64,000 nucleotides of DNA from assembly GCA_018333075.1 (NCBI GenBank), contig BORH01000008.1, positions 62,001 through 126,000 on the forward strand, written 5' to 3'. How positions within the stretch are numbered: position 1 is the first letter of the stretch; every line of letters starts with the position of its first letter. Positions 8,661 to 17,962 of this stretch are shown piece by piece. The position numbers and the translations under genes are program-made. Under the pieces are notes generated by a model that saw nothing but the letters and a program-made list of their open reading frames with translations, was not told the DNA's origin and did not search any database. This stretch comes from Heyndrickxia sporothermodurans. GTDB lineage: Bacteria > Bacillota > Bacilli > Bacillales > Bacillaceae_C.

Positions 8661-10666
8661 AGGTAGGAAAAAAATTAGTTCAATATGCAATGAGTTATAA
8701 AAAGTTTATTATCATTGCCTTACTCATGCTTGCTTTTTCAGTTGGTGCTGAATTGACAGGTCCGTTCATTGCTAAAAAAATGATTGATTCCCATGTCCTT
8801 GGAATCGAATCCCCATGGTATGAAACAGTAAAAGGCGAGGATGCAGTACCTTATAATGGAAAATACTATAAACGAGATCAGTATTTTCATAATGGTGAGA
8901 AAAAGGGGACAGAGGTTCGAATTATTCAAGTCGGAAAAAGCTTTTATTTTATAACTGAGAAAATAAAAATGGATGGAGAAAGAAGCTATAGCAATGGAAT
9001 CGTCACAATAAAAAAAGGGGACGCCATTCAAAAGCTTGCAGCCCAAAAAGTATCTAAAAACCAATTGTTAAAATTTTATGAGCCGGAAATTCCGAGAATC
9101 ATTCGTTTAATTTTATTTTATTTTTGTTTATTACTAAGTGCATCATTATTCCAATACGGTCAACATTTTTATTTGCAAAAAGCAGCGAACCGGATTATTC
9201 AAAAAATGCGAACTGATATTTTTCAACATATTCAAAGACTGCCGATTCGCTATTTTGATAACTTACCAGCGGGAAAAGTAGTATCTCGCATTACCAATGA
9301 TACGGAAGCTATTCGTGATTTGTACGTTACGGTGCTTGCGACCTTCTTTACTAGTACCATCTATATCACTGGTATTTATATTGCGCTATTTATTTTGAAT
9401 GCTAAATTGGCAGCGATTTGTTTGCTATTATTGCCGCTGCTCTATTTGTGGATCATTATTTATCGCAAATATGCTTCGAAATATAATCATATTATTCGTT
9501 CCAAGGTAAGTGAAATTAACGCAACTATTAATGAGTCGATTCAGGGAATGAATATCATTCAGGCTTTTCGTCGTGAAGACCAAATGAAAAAGGAGTTTGA
9601 AGAACTGAATCAAACCCATTTCCGTTATCAGAATAAGCTGTTAAGTCTAAACGCCCTAACCTCACATAATTTAGTTGGAGTGTTAAGGAATATTACATTT
9701 GTTGCGTTTATTTGGTATTTTGGCGGTGGCTCAATCGGAGTTGGTTCCATCGTTACCCTCGGTGTACTTTACGCATTTGTTGACTATATTAACCGTTTGT
9801 TCCAACCAGTAACAGGTGTAGTTAATCAGCTAGCCAATTTGGAGCAAGCTTTAGTAGCGGGTGAGCGTGTATTCGAATTGTTGAATGAAAAAGGGGTAGC
9901 AGTGAGTGATGAGCATATCCCACGCTATAAAGGAAATGTATCCTTTAATCAAGTATATTTTGGCTATAAGGAAAATAATGATGTACTAAAAAACATTACA
10001 TTTGAAGCGAAATGTGGAGAAACCGTTGCATTAGTTGGTCATACCGGCTCCGGGAAAAGCTCAATTATGAACCTATTATTCCGTTTTTATGATTGCACAA
10101 AAGGTGAAATAAAAATCGATGGGAAAAATATTAATGAGCTATCAACACAAAGTTTACGAGAGCATATGGCGATTGTTCTTCAGGATCCCTACTTATTTAC
10201 AGGGACGATTGCTTCAAATGTTAGCTTAAATGACCCGCGTATTTCGCGTGAAATGGTAGAGCAAGCATTGAAGGATGTAGGAGCAGATAAAGTATTAAAG
10301 AACCTCGAAAAAGGGATCGATGAACCAGTTATAGAAAAGGGAAGCACCCTCTCGTCTGGACAAAGGCAATTAGTTTCATTTGCAAGAGCACTAGCCTTTA
10401 ATCCTGCTATTCTCATATTAGATGAGGCTACCTCTAATATCGATACTGAAACAGAATCGATTATTCAGGAAGCTATGGATGTGCTAAAGAAAGGAAGAAC
10501 AACCTTTATCATTGCCCATCGCTTATCTACCATCCGCAATGCTGATCAAATACTTGTCCTAGATAAAGGAGAAGTGGTTGAAAAGGGAAATCATGATGAA
10601 CTAATGGAGCTGAAAGGAAAATATTATCAAATGTATCAGCTTCAGCAGATTAAGAAGGTTGGATAA
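8657..10666 (+). CDS. bmrD: Heterodimeric multidrug ABC exporter subunit BmrD (YheH-like)
   Basis: Partner of BmrC, 669 residues. After the first membrane helix there is a polar insert of about 95 residues (48-145), matching the extracellular domain unique to BmrD. Then come the remaining helices and the ATPase domain with Walker A GHTGSGKS (461-468). The signature is LSSGQ (565-569), altered from LSGGQ, and Walker B LILDEATSNID carries the canonical Glu590. The altered signature together with BmrC Asp500 gives one full and one degenerate ATP site. The ATGA overlap with bmrC indicates coupled translation. Confidence 0.93.
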   Translation: MKVGKKLVQYAMSYKKFIIIALLMLAFSVGAELTGPFIAKKMIDSHVLGIESPWYETVKGEDAVPYNGKYYKRDQYFHNGEKKGTEVRIIQVGKSFYFITEKIKMDGERSYSNGIVTIKKGDAIQKLAAQKVSKNQLLKFYEPEIPRIIRLILFYFCLLLSASLFQYGQHFYLQKAANRIIQKMRTDIFQHIQRLPIRYFDNLPAGKVVSRITNDTEAIRDLYVTVLATFFTSTIYITGIYIALFILNAKLAAICLLLLPLLYLWIIIYRKYASKYNHIIRSKVSEINATINESIQGMNIIQAFRREDQMKKEFEELNQTHFRYQNKLLSLNALTSHNLVGVLRNITFVAFIWYFGGGSIGVGSIVTLGVLYAFVDYINRLFQPVTGVVNQLANLEQALVAGERVFELLNEKGVAVSDEHIPRYKGNVSFNQVYFGYKENNDVLKNITFEAKCGETVALVGHTGSGKSSIMNLLFRFYDCTKGEIKIDGKNINELSTQSLREHMAIVLQDPYLFTGTIASNVSLNDPRISREMVEQALKDVGADKVLKNLEKGIDEPVIEKGSTLSSGQRQLVSFARALAFNPAILILDEATSNIDTETESIIQEAMDVLKKGRTTFIIAHRLSTIRNADQILVLDKGEVVEKGNHDELMELKGKYYQMYQLQQIKKVG

Positions 10667-10681
10667 TCTTTAATAATAGAT

Positions 10682-10752
10682 TTGACCGATATTTTTCGAA
10701 TTTTGACCGATATATCTAGAGGAATGACCGATATTTATCTGAAATTGACCGA
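10682..10752. repeat. Four-copy 21-bp-period repeat with core TTGACCGATAT
   Basis: The core TTGACCGATAT starts at 10682 and 10703. A one-base variant ATGACCGATAT starts at 10724 and a shortened TTGACCGA at 10745. The spacing is exactly 21 bp each time; the sequence between cores varies. It begins 15 bp after the bmrD stop, between converging genes. Confidence 0.85.
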
Positions 10753-10763
10753 AAAAAAGAGTG

Positions 10764-10809
10764 AAGCACAGCTTTTCATTTGGCAATTGCGCCAAAGAAG
10801 GCTGTGCTT
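10764..10809. terminator. Bidirectional hairpin between bmrD and rsfA
   Basis: Outer stem AAGCACAGC / GCTGTGCTT, inner stem TTGGC / GCCAA. On the minus strand it is followed, six bases on, by a run of seven T, which would end rsfA; on the + strand the U tract is poor. Confidence 0.6.
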
Positions 10810-10854
10810 TCCTATTTAGGAACAGCAGTCGCACTGATCCCGCATATTTTTATT

Positions 10855-11562
10855 TTACTCCGCCAGTTTCTCCAGGTTTCCGTTACGATCCATTTTAAAT
10901 GTGGAGGATGATGGTTCATCTTCCTCAAATAGGACAAGCTTTCTTGCCCGATTCATGATTTTCATCATCGTTTCATAATCCTCTTGCATAGTAACAGAAT
11001 TTTTTTCTAGGTCATTAATCCGCTTTTGCAACTCTTCATTTTGATGCTTCAAATCTGTAATTTCTCGTTTTAATCTGGCATTCTCGCTTTTTAAGATGGT
11101 GGATTGGAACTGATTAGTGTTTAAATATTGCAAATAGCTAATTACTTTTTGGAGATTCAGTTCTTCATTGTTATGATTCATAGGGATGGTAGCAGCGGGT
11201 GTTTTCACTACTTCTGTTTCTTCCCCGAATTCCTGATTAATAGTTTCTAAAGTGGTTTCCTCAATATCTTCAAAAGATGGAGCTGGTGGTTGATAGAGTA
11301 ATTTTTTCTTGCCACCTTGTTCCTTTCCAAGTAAACGCTGTCTTTGTTTGCGTTGTTTCTTAGCTAATTGTAAAGCTTGCTCATAATCGTGTCGAACAAC
11401 CGCATTCCAGCGGAATCCGCATGCAGCAGACGTTCTATTTAACTTGTCTCCTACCTCTTCAAAAGCATTTAATTGGGTACTTCCTTCACGTACATGACGC
11501 AATACTGTTTCTGCTAAAATTAAATCATTTTCTTCTGTCCAAGCATCTTGGCGCTCTTTCAT
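10855..11562 (-). CDS. rsfA: Prespore-specific transcription factor RsfA (Myb/SANT-like)
   Basis: DNA-binding regulator that modulates sigma-F regulon genes in the forespore of B. subtilis. The N-terminus [20 protein letters not shown] and the following [21 protein letters not shown] form the Myb-like domain (about 1-60). A basic linker and a coiled coil (about 145-200, with heptads of K, L, E) follow. The start is placed at the ATG at 11562, with GGGAG about nine bases upstream, giving 235 residues; an ATG seven codons earlier has no good site. A GGGGAAAGTT sequence just upstream on this strand fits a sigma-F -10 element, but the -35 match is poor. Same neighbours as B. subtilis ywfN (lipL and ywfO). 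Confidence 0.9.
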   Translation of the reverse strand: MKERQDAWTEENDLILAETVLRHVREGSTQLNAFEEVGDKLNRTSAACGFRWNAVVRHDYEQALQLAKKQRKQRQRLLGKEQGGKKKLLYQPPAPSFEDIEETTLETINQEFGEETEVVKTPAATIPMNHNNEELNLQKVISYLQYLNTNQFQSTILKSENARLKREITDLKHQNEELQKRINDLEKNSVTMQEDYETMMKIMNRARKLVLFEEDEPSSSTFKMDRNGNLEKLAE

Positions 11563-11890
11563 ACTTCTCAACTCCCATTTCATATTTAACTTTCCCCGAT
11601 AATCAAAGGATGGACAAAAGAAATAACTTTTATACCAATATTGTAAAAAATATAATAGTTTCACAAATTTTAATGTGTTGTCTAACAAAATATCAGTCAA
11701 ATTGAGGATATCGATGGTAAATCTACTCTTTTTCCGAAAATATAAGAACTTTTTAAAGAAAACGATACTTTATGGTTAGTTCATGTATTTTGATTATCTA
11801 CAACAAGCAGAGTGTACCTGTTTCGTCTCTTTCATATTGGAAAAAAAGTCGTTATAATGAAACCATGATAGTCTAGGAAGAGGGTTAAAC
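11563..11890. other. Divergent intergenic region rsfA / ywfO
   Basis: About 330 bp of A/T-rich DNA. A TATAAT lies at about 11854-11859, some 30 bp before ywfO, as a likely -10; no convincing -35 was found. No hairpin or ORF with a ribosome site was seen. Confidence 0.4.
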
Positions 11891-13192
11891 ATGGAGTATT
11901 CTAAACAGAAGTTGAATGAGGAAAAGGTATTTAAGGATCCAGTTCACCGCTATGTCCATGTCAGGGATCAGGTGATATGGGACTTAATTGCCACTAAGGA
12001 ATTTCAACGACTGCGTCGAATTAGGCAGCTTGGGACTACCTATTTTACCTTTCATGGCGCTGAGCATAGTCGTTTTAATCATTCCCTAGGTGTATATGAA
12101 ATTATTAGAAGAATTATTGATGATGTTTTTGATGGGCGACCTGAATGGGACCCGGAAGAACGCCTTCTTTCTTTATGTTCGGCTCTTTTACACGATTTGG
12201 GGCATGGACCATTCTCTCACTCTTTTGAAAAGGTATTCCATCTTGACCATGAAGAATTTACACAGGAAATTATTGTTGGGAATACAGAAGTAAATCAAGT
12301 ATTAAGCAAGGTTAGCCCACACTTTCCGAAAAAAGTAGCAGAGGTTATTGCGAAAACATATGAAAATAAATTAATTGTAAGCTTAATTTCTAGTCAACTT
12401 GATGCGGACAGAATGGATTATTTACTAAGAGATGCTTACTTTACTGGGGTTAGCTACGGCCACTTTGATATGGAAAGACTTTTGCGAGTAATGAGACCGA
12501 AGGAAGAGCAGGTTGTCTTTAAGTACAGCGGGATGCATGCAGTTGAGGATTATATCATGAGTCGCTATCAAATGTATTGGCAGGTTTATTTTCACCCCGT
12601 TACGAGAAGTGCAGAAGTAATTTTGACAAAAATACTGCATCGTGCAAAGCAATTACATGACGAATTTTATTCTTTTAAGCAACATCCGATTCATTTTTAT
12701 TCCCTTTTTGAGGATGAAATGACATTAGAAGACTATTTAAAATTAGATGAATCTGTCATATTATATTATTTTCAGATGTGGCAGGAAGAGGAAGACTCGA
12801 TTTTAAGTGATTTATGTACTCGATTCATGAATCGAAATTTATTTAAATATGTGGATTTTGATCCAGCAAAACAATTTAAAGTACATAGCCAGCTGGAAAA
12901 TCTTTTTGAGCAAGCTGGAATTGATCCTGATTATTATTTAGTTGTAGATTCTTCTTCAGACCTACCATATGATTTCTATCGTCCTGGTGAAGAAGAAGAG
13001 CGATTGCCTATTCATTTACTTAAATCGAATGGAGAATTAAGTGAGCTATCACGTGCATCTGATATTGTAGATGCAATTTCAGGAAAACGCAGAACCGATC
13101 ATAAGCTATATTTTCCAGCAGATATCATTCAGGATGAGACGACGAACAGTGAAGTGAAGCAGAAGATTCGTGCGATACTAGAGAATTTATAA
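11891..13192 (+). CDS. ywfO: HD-domain phosphohydrolase YwfO (dNTPase-like)
   Basis: Metal-dependent HD phosphohydrolase, 433 residues. His64 in FNHSLGV and the HD pair at 101-102 in SALLHDLGHGPFSH form the metal site; a further conserved Asp occurs in SSQLDADRMDYLLRD. The family (SamHD1-like; Enterococcus EF1143) hydrolyses dNTPs to nucleosides and triphosphate, and this is the likely activity, not proven for this protein. ATG at 11891 after AAGAGGG. ywgA follows after 36 bp and is probably co-transcribed. Confidence 0.92.
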   Translation: MEYSKQKLNEEKVFKDPVHRYVHVRDQVIWDLIATKEFQRLRRIRQLGTTYFTFHGAEHSRFNHSLGVYEIIRRIIDDVFDGRPEWDPEERLLSLCSALLHDLGHGPFSHSFEKVFHLDHEEFTQEIIVGNTEVNQVLSKVSPHFPKKVAEVIAKTYENKLIVSLISSQLDADRMDYLLRDAYFTGVSYGHFDMERLLRVMRPKEEQVVFKYSGMHAVEDYIMSRYQMYWQVYFHPVTRSAEVILTKILHRAKQLHDEFYSFKQHPIHFYSLFEDEMTLEDYLKLDESVILYYFQMWQEEEDSILSDLCTRFMNRNLFKYVDFDPAKQFKVHSQLENLFEQAGIDPDYYLVVDSSSDLPYDFYRPGEEEERLPIHLLKSNGELSELSRASDIVDAISGKRRTDHKLYFPADIIQDETTNSEVKQKIRAILENL

Positions 13193-13228
13193 TTGAAATA
13201 GTTTGTATAAAGCAGGAGATGAGTTTCT

Positions 13229-13738
13229 TTGTTAAATGATCATGTTAAATTGATGGGTGCACTAGCCGCTTCAGGGGAAATTGTTGGACGAAAAAAACTT
13301 CAAAAAATGATATATATTGCGAAAAAATTAGAGTTTCCATTTCAGGAAAAATTCCATTTTCATTTTTATGGTCCTTACTCAGAAGAGTTGACACTCCGAA
13401 TAGAGGAGCTCTTTAATTTAGGATTTGTAGAAGAAATTAAGGAGAAAAAAGGAGGATATTTTCAGTATCGTTATTCTATTACTGAAAGTGGGAAAGAATT
13501 TCTAAGCTTGTATGAAACGAAGATGCCTCATTTAGATGAATGCTTAGTAAATATGAATGAACAAAATTCTCGATTTCTCGAATTAGTTTCTACTGTTTTG
13601 TATTTTGATAATCTTCCTCGACAAGAAGTCATAGAGAAGATTAATAAAGTGAAAGCAAAGCAAAAATATACAGAAGAAGAAATTGATCAAGCATATCAAT
13701 ATATTGCCTCATTAGAAAAAACAGCTAAGCCTCATTAA
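13229..13738 (+). CDS. ywgA: YwgA family protein, winged-helix-like, function unknown
   Basis: 169 residues in the position and with the sequence character of B. subtilis YwgA. The N-terminal half contains GRKKLQKMIYIAKKL and FHFHFYGPYSEEL, a pattern seen in winged-helix proteins and SocA/Panacea-like antitoxin domains; a helical C-terminus follows. The start is a TTG at 13229 with GGAG about ten bases upstream. Probably co-transcribed with ywfO. The stop lies inside the stem of the following terminator. Function is not known. Confidence 0.85.
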   Translation: MLNDHVKLMGALAASGEIVGRKKLQKMIYIAKKLEFPFQEKFHFHFYGPYSEELTLRIEELFNLGFVEEIKEKKGGYFQYRYSITESGKEFLSLYETKMPHLDECLVNMNEQNSRFLELVSTVLYFDNLPRQEVIEKINKVKAKQKYTEEEIDQAYQYIASLEKTAKPH

Positions 13739-13758
13739 AATTGGCTTAGCTGTTTTTT
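13717..13758 (+). terminator. Terminator of ywfO-ywgA
   Basis: AAAACAGCTAAGCC and GGCTTAGCTGTTTTTT form a long stem whose 5' arm is the last codons of ywgA. The A run on the other side may also serve ywhB coming from the right. Confidence 0.9.
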
Positions 13759-13806
13759 AGATAAAAGTTTCTTCTCTGTCTAGTGAAAGGTAGTTCAATC
13801 TAATTC

Positions 13807-13992
13807 TTATTGATCACTTAAACGCTTTCCTGCTACAGCATAATGATTTTTAGACATTTCTTCGATAAAGACAACGATATTTTCCTTTGGAGCACCTGCA
13901 GTTTCGCTAACAGCTTCTGTAACTTTTTCAACGAGTGCCTTTTTTTGCTCCTCTGTACGACCTTCTAGCATTTTTACAGTAATATATGGCAT
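13807..13992 (-). CDS. ywhB: 4-oxalocrotonate tautomerase family protein YwhB
   Basis: Small (61 aa) tautomerase-superfamily enzyme. Pro2, which becomes the N-terminal catalytic proline after Met removal, begins PYITVKMLEGRTEEQK; the C-terminal NHYAVAGKRLSDQ matches B. subtilis YwhB. Such proteins form hexamers and catalyse enol-keto tautomerisation; the natural substrate in Bacillus is unknown. ATG at 13992 with AAGGAG upstream. It is flanked on both sides by a 12-bp direct repeat (13774-13785 and 14112-14123). Confidence 0.93.
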   Translation of the reverse strand: MPYITVKMLEGRTEEQKKALVEKVTEAVSETAGAPKENIVVFIEEMSKNHYAVAGKRLSDQ

Positions 13993-14094
13993 AATATGTA
14001 TCTCCTTTTAAGAAAATTTTTTATTCTAATCAAAGTGTATGATTTTATCGTATAGTAAGCAAGGGAATATTATTGATGAGATTCTTATGATAGG

Positions 14095-14188
14095 AAGGCG
14101 AAAAATGTCTGCTCTGTCTAGTGCAGGCTGCCGTCGCAAGCGTACTTGAAGGGCTTCTCCCTATGAGAAGTCAACATCGATTCGCCTT
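14095..14188. repeat. Intergenic foldable repeat-like element
   Basis: Locally G+C-rich stretch unlike its surroundings, bounded by AAGGCGAA (14095-14102) and its complement TTCGCCTT (14181-14188). It holds an inner hairpin TTCTC / GAGAA near 14155-14169. It contains CTCTGTCTAG, a start that resembles, from memory, dispersed repeats in many Bacillaceae intergenic regions. The rest of the 13993-14310 gap holds only the ywhC promoter region. Confidence 0.5.
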
Positions 14189-14310
14189 TTAGGCTTATCG
14201 TATTTCCTTAAAAAAGCACTTGCGCTATTCAAATGGAATCGATGGGAAAGCATTTCAATCAGGTTTGTTGTATACTACTAGTAATAAACTTAGGAAAAAG
14301 GGGTTTGGTT

Positions 14311-14985
14311 GTGGATCAGTTAATTAATACATTATCTAGCTTTTTAAGATATCCAATTCAAGATCTTCCATTCGTTGTCATTACCCTATTAATTGCTTTT
14401 ACTGTGCACGAATTTGCCCATGCTTATACAGCTTATAAATTTGGAGATAATACGGCAAAGGATCAAGGAAGGTTAACATTAAATCCGATTCAGCATTTGG
14501 ATCCGTTCGGAACCATTCTTATTTTAATTGCAGGGTTTGGTTGGGCGCGTCCTGTGCCTGTGGATCGACGTAATTTTAAAAATCCAAGGGCAGCTGGGAT
14601 ATTAGTATCGATTATGGGACCCATCAGTAATTTGGTATTAGCATTTATTGGCTATGGGATATTTTACTTTTTAATATCTACAGGTTCATGGACGGGTACA
14701 TCCAAATTTTTTATGGATTTTTTAGATGTATTTGTTCGGTTGAATATGATGCTATTTATTTTTAACCTATTTCCGCTTCCGCCTTTAGATGGTTATCGGA
14801 TTGTAGAAGATTTAGTGAGCCCAACGGTTAGAGCTAAAATGACTCAATATGAGCAATATAGTATTTTAGTCTTTTTGATTATTCTCGTAACACCATTGGA
14901 TCAATATACAATATTTCCAATCATGCAACATGTTAGTAACTTTTTCATGAATAGCTTTCAAACGATATTTTCACTGTTTATGTAA
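14311..14985 (+). CDS. ywhC: Site-2 protease family membrane metalloprotease YwhC
   Basis: Intramembrane zinc protease of the M50 family, 225 residues with about five membrane segments. The zinc motif HEFAH is near residue 33, and the second metal-binding region is FNLFPLPPLDGYRI. The start is taken as the GTG at 14311, preceded by AAGGGG; an in-frame ATG 26 codons upstream overlaps the promoter-like TATACT and lacks a ribosome site. The substrate is unknown. ywhD starts 16 bp after its stop. Confidence 0.9.
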   Translation: MDQLINTLSSFLRYPIQDLPFVVITLLIAFTVHEFAHAYTAYKFGDNTAKDQGRLTLNPIQHLDPFGTILILIAGFGWARPVPVDRRNFKNPRAAGILVSIMGPISNLVLAFIGYGIFYFLISTGSWTGTSKFFMDFLDVFVRLNMMLFIFNLFPLPPLDGYRIVEDLVSPTVRAKMTQYEQYSILVFLIILVTPLDQYTIFPIMQHVSNFFMNSFQTIFSLFM

Positions 14986-15000
14986 TAAGGAGGAATTTAC

Positions 15001-15510
15001 ATGGAACAAGGAAAGAAAAAGCTTGAATTTAATATAATAAAAAATGACCCTACTGATGGACATAGAGGGTTTGGAATTGGTTCCTTAAGCCTTGAAAATG
15101 TATCTCCAGTATTTGTAGACGTAGAAGAAGGTAATGCATTTGTAGATATCGGTGCCATGCACGCAAGAAGTGCCGTAGAAAAAAGGGTAAAGTTTCTACC
15201 AAATCGTGAAGAGGTACCAGAAGGAGCAAAAGCTTATTGGCTTGTATGGGTTACAATCGATCGTAAGGAGGACGGTCATTATTATGCAGGAGTAACTGCA
15301 TGTGAAATGACGGTTAATAAAGAAGCCAGACGTGGCTACAAATCCTTACCAGAGCATGTGAATCGGTTGGATAAGTCGTTAAAACGCCATATTATTGTCG
15401 ATCATATGGACGAAAAGTCAAAAAAAGTTCTCGCTCAATTCCTGAAAAACCATGACGAAAAAATGTGGGATTTATCAAGTGAAAAACTAAAGAAAGACCT
15501 AGGTGAATAA
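15001..15510 (+). CDS. ywhD: YwhD family protein, function unknown
   Basis: 169 residues, soluble, matching B. subtilis YwhD in place and pattern: LEFNIIKNDPTDGHRGFGIGS at the N-terminus, and DIGAMHARSAVEKRVKF. AAGGAGG lies seven bases before the ATG. It forms an operon with the site-2 protease gene ywhC, so a role linked to that protease is possible but untested. No catalytic motif is recognisable. Confidence 0.9.
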   Translation: MEQGKKKLEFNIIKNDPTDGHRGFGIGSLSLENVSPVFVDVEEGNAFVDIGAMHARSAVEKRVKFLPNREEVPEGAKAYWLVWVTIDRKEDGHYYAGVTACEMTVNKEARRGYKSLPEHVNRLDKSLKRHIIVDHMDEKSKKVLAQFLKNHDEKMWDLSSEKLKKDLGE

Positions 15511-15627
15511 TAGGATTAATTGTGAACAAATCGTGACAGTTGTTTGAATTTATTTTCAGCGACTTGCTGATTTAAAAGAAAATAAGTAAACTAGAGTTGA
15601 TGGTTTGCATTTACAAACTAGGACACG

Positions 15628-15663
15628 AAAAAACTCGGGGACGCACACCCCGAGTTTTTTTGT
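15628..15663. terminator. Bidirectional terminator between ywhD and pbpG
   Basis: AAAAACTCGGGG / CCCCGAGTTTTTTT with a 7-nt loop. Suits both converging genes. Confidence 0.95.
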
Positions 15664-15669
15664 TGTTTT

Positions 15670-17733
15670 TTAAAACCATTTAAAGAGCTTCTTAAACCAG
15701 CTTTTATGTTTTTCATCTTTCTCACTATGTGAATTTGAATGCGGTTCATAAGTATGCTTGTCACAGTACTCAGTAGGCTCGGTTCCAGAAACAAAATAGG
15801 TTAAGCGTGAAACAGGGCAGTCATCTGTAGCGATTTTTCCGCTTTCTGGATCAATGGGGACAGCGATCACCCCTTTTGGTTCTCTAAATGTCTTTATTGG
15901 TTTATTATGTAGTGACTGTTCCATAAACCGAATCCAAATGTCTTTTGCATATAATTTATCTGCGTTAAGCGTGATCTCATTTCCATCGTCATATCCAGTC
16001 CAGATGCCGGCTGTTAGCTGTGGTGTAAACCCAATCATCCAGCTATCTGTATTGGTTGAACCCGATTTTCCGGCATATTGTCGTGTCATTTGACTGGTAA
16101 TGGATGAGCCGGTGACGCTAGAATACCCATTTAGCTTCTTATCAAACATCCCAGTCATCATTTGATCCATGACAAAGGCAAGCTTAGGATCAAGCAGCTG
16201 TTCTTTTAGGGGTTCATATTGATAAAGAACATTTCCTTGATAGTCTTCAACTCTAGTTATAAAAACAGGCTCAACTTTCTTTCCACCATTAGCTAATAGG
16301 CTGTATGCATTGACCATATCAATAACACGTGTACCAGAGGTTCCTAAAGCAAGTGAGGGAACCTTCGCCATCTTTGTATGAATTCCAAACCTTACAGCTG
16401 TTTGAATCAATGTATCCGGACCTAAGAATAAATGGGTTTTCACTGCAAAGATATTATCAGAAAGAGCTAATGCTTGTTCCATCGTAATATCATCGTTCGC
16501 GTATTTACTATTAAAATTATGTGGAGTGTACTTAGCCCTTCCATCATCAAAGCGAAACGTAGTAGGTTCGCTCTTCATCATCGTTGTAGGTGTAAAGCCT
16601 TTTTCAAGTGCTGCATAGTACAACAATGGCTTTATCGTTGAACCAGGCTGTCGAATCGCTTGTACCGCACGATTATATTGACTTTCCTCATAGTTTTTTC
16701 CACCGACTAAGGCAGAAACATAACCTGTATTTGGATCCATTGCTGCAAACCCAACTTGAATACCGGAGTTGTCTGAAACTGTTTCATTAATAACCTTTTC
16801 AGCAGTTTCTTGTTGCTCGGTGTTTAATGTTGTATATACATGAAGTCCGCCTAAATCGATGGTACGATCATCAAGACCAAGCTTCGATTTTAAAAGGTTT
16901 TTTACTGTATCCTGAAAATAAGGAGCGATTAGTGTTTGGTGATAAGTATGTTCACCAATTATTTTTAATTTTTCTTTTGCCGCTTTATCTGCTTTTTTTT
17001 GTGAGATATACCCATTTTGAACCATTGTTTGAAGAATCACTTTTTGTCTTGTTTTTGCTCGATCAAAATGATCAATCGGAGAGTAGATACTTGGTCCTTT
17101 CGGAATACCTGCTAGCAAGGCCGCTTCAGCTAAACTGAGCTCCTTTGCACTTTTTCCAAAATAAAACTGACTAGCCGCTTCAATGCCATATGCTTTATTT
17201 CCGTAATTAATTGTATTCAAATAGCCTTCTAAAATTTGATTCTTATCGTAATTCATTTCTAGACGAATCGTATAAAAAGCTTCTGATATTTTACGCTTCC
17301 AAGTTTTATCTAAAGTTAAAAAAAGGTTTCTAGCATATTGCTGTGATATAGTGCTTGCTCCTTGTACCTTCTCCATAGCCTGAACATCTGCAATAATTGC
17401 TCCTGCAATTCGTTTAAAATCGAATCCATGATGATGATAAAAATTTTGATCCTCTATGGATATCGTTGCATGGATTAGATCATCGGAAATTGAATCCATA
17501 CTCACCCAGTATCTTTTTTCTCCATTATTACTCTCGCCAATAATAGCTCCATCGCTTGAATAATAAAGAGACGATTGCGGAACAGCGAGTTGCGGCGGTC
17601 CTAGTATCTTTGCATAAATGAGAATTCCAGCTATTGCTGCAATGCATATCGATAATACGATTAATAAGGCGAAGAATGATAGTCTTAGAAATCGTTTTGA
17701 TTTTTGTATTTTTGGATTTGTCATTGTTTCCAT
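15670..17733 (-). CDS. pbpG: Class A penicillin-binding protein (PBP2d/PbpG-like)
   Basis: Bifunctional peptidoglycan synthase of 687 residues. A short cytosolic tail and one membrane anchor (about 20-45) come first. The glycosyltransferase domain follows, with SIEDQNFYHHHGFD and the QGASTISQQ motif, then the transpeptidase with STIK (active serine), SDN and KSGST. In B. subtilis pbpG is made in the forespore under sigma-F; the neighbourhood here is the same (ywhD, speE). Start ATG at 17733 with GGGGTG upstream; a GTG nine bases earlier is also in frame. A GTTTA ... CATACTG pair about 60 bp upstream is a weak forespore-promoter candidate. Confidence 0.93.
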   Translation of the reverse strand: METMTNPKIQKSKRFLRLSFFALLIVLSICIAAIAGILIYAKILGPPQLAVPQSSLYYSSDGAIIGESNNGEKRYWVSMDSISDDLIHATISIEDQNFYHHHGFDFKRIAGAIIADVQAMEKVQGASTISQQYARNLFLTLDKTWKRKISEAFYTIRLEMNYDKNQILEGYLNTINYGNKAYGIEAASQFYFGKSAKELSLAEAALLAGIPKGPSIYSPIDHFDRAKTRQKVILQTMVQNGYISQKKADKAAKEKLKIIGEHTYHQTLIAPYFQDTVKNLLKSKLGLDDRTIDLGGLHVYTTLNTEQQETAEKVINETVSDNSGIQVGFAAMDPNTGYVSALVGGKNYEESQYNRAVQAIRQPGSTIKPLLYYAALEKGFTPTTMMKSEPTTFRFDDGRAKYTPHNFNSKYANDDITMEQALALSDNIFAVKTHLFLGPDTLIQTAVRFGIHTKMAKVPSLALGTSGTRVIDMVNAYSLLANGGKKVEPVFITRVEDYQGNVLYQYEPLKEQLLDPKLAFVMDQMMTGMFDKKLNGYSSVTGSSITSQMTRQYAGKSGSTNTDSWMIGFTPQLTAGIWTGYDDGNEITLNADKLYAKDIWIRFMEQSLHNKPIKTFREPKGVIAVPIDPESGKIATDDCPVSRLTYFVSGTEPTEYCDKHTYEPHSNSHSEKDEKHKSWFKKLFKWF

Positions 17734-17850
17734 GACGATCACCCCATTAAAAAAGCTTATTTTATCAGTATGAAAAAACGAAACTAGTTTTAAACCTCAA
17801 AACCGAAATTTGGCTGGAATAATTTTTTAATTTTTTACGAAAAATTTATC

Positions 17851-17878
17851 TTGCAATTTGTTCAAAATTCTCTATACT
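17851..17878 (+). promoter_or_regulatory. Sigma-A promoter of speE-speB
   Basis: TTGCAA at 17851-17856, a 16-bp spacer and TATACT at 17873-17878, 85 bp before the speE start. Confidence 0.65.
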
Positions 17879-17962
17879 TTTTCTCATGTTTGTATTTATC
17901 GTCTTAGGGAAAAATGATGTATGAATGAAGGCGAAATATTTGAATCGGAAAGGAAGATTTAC

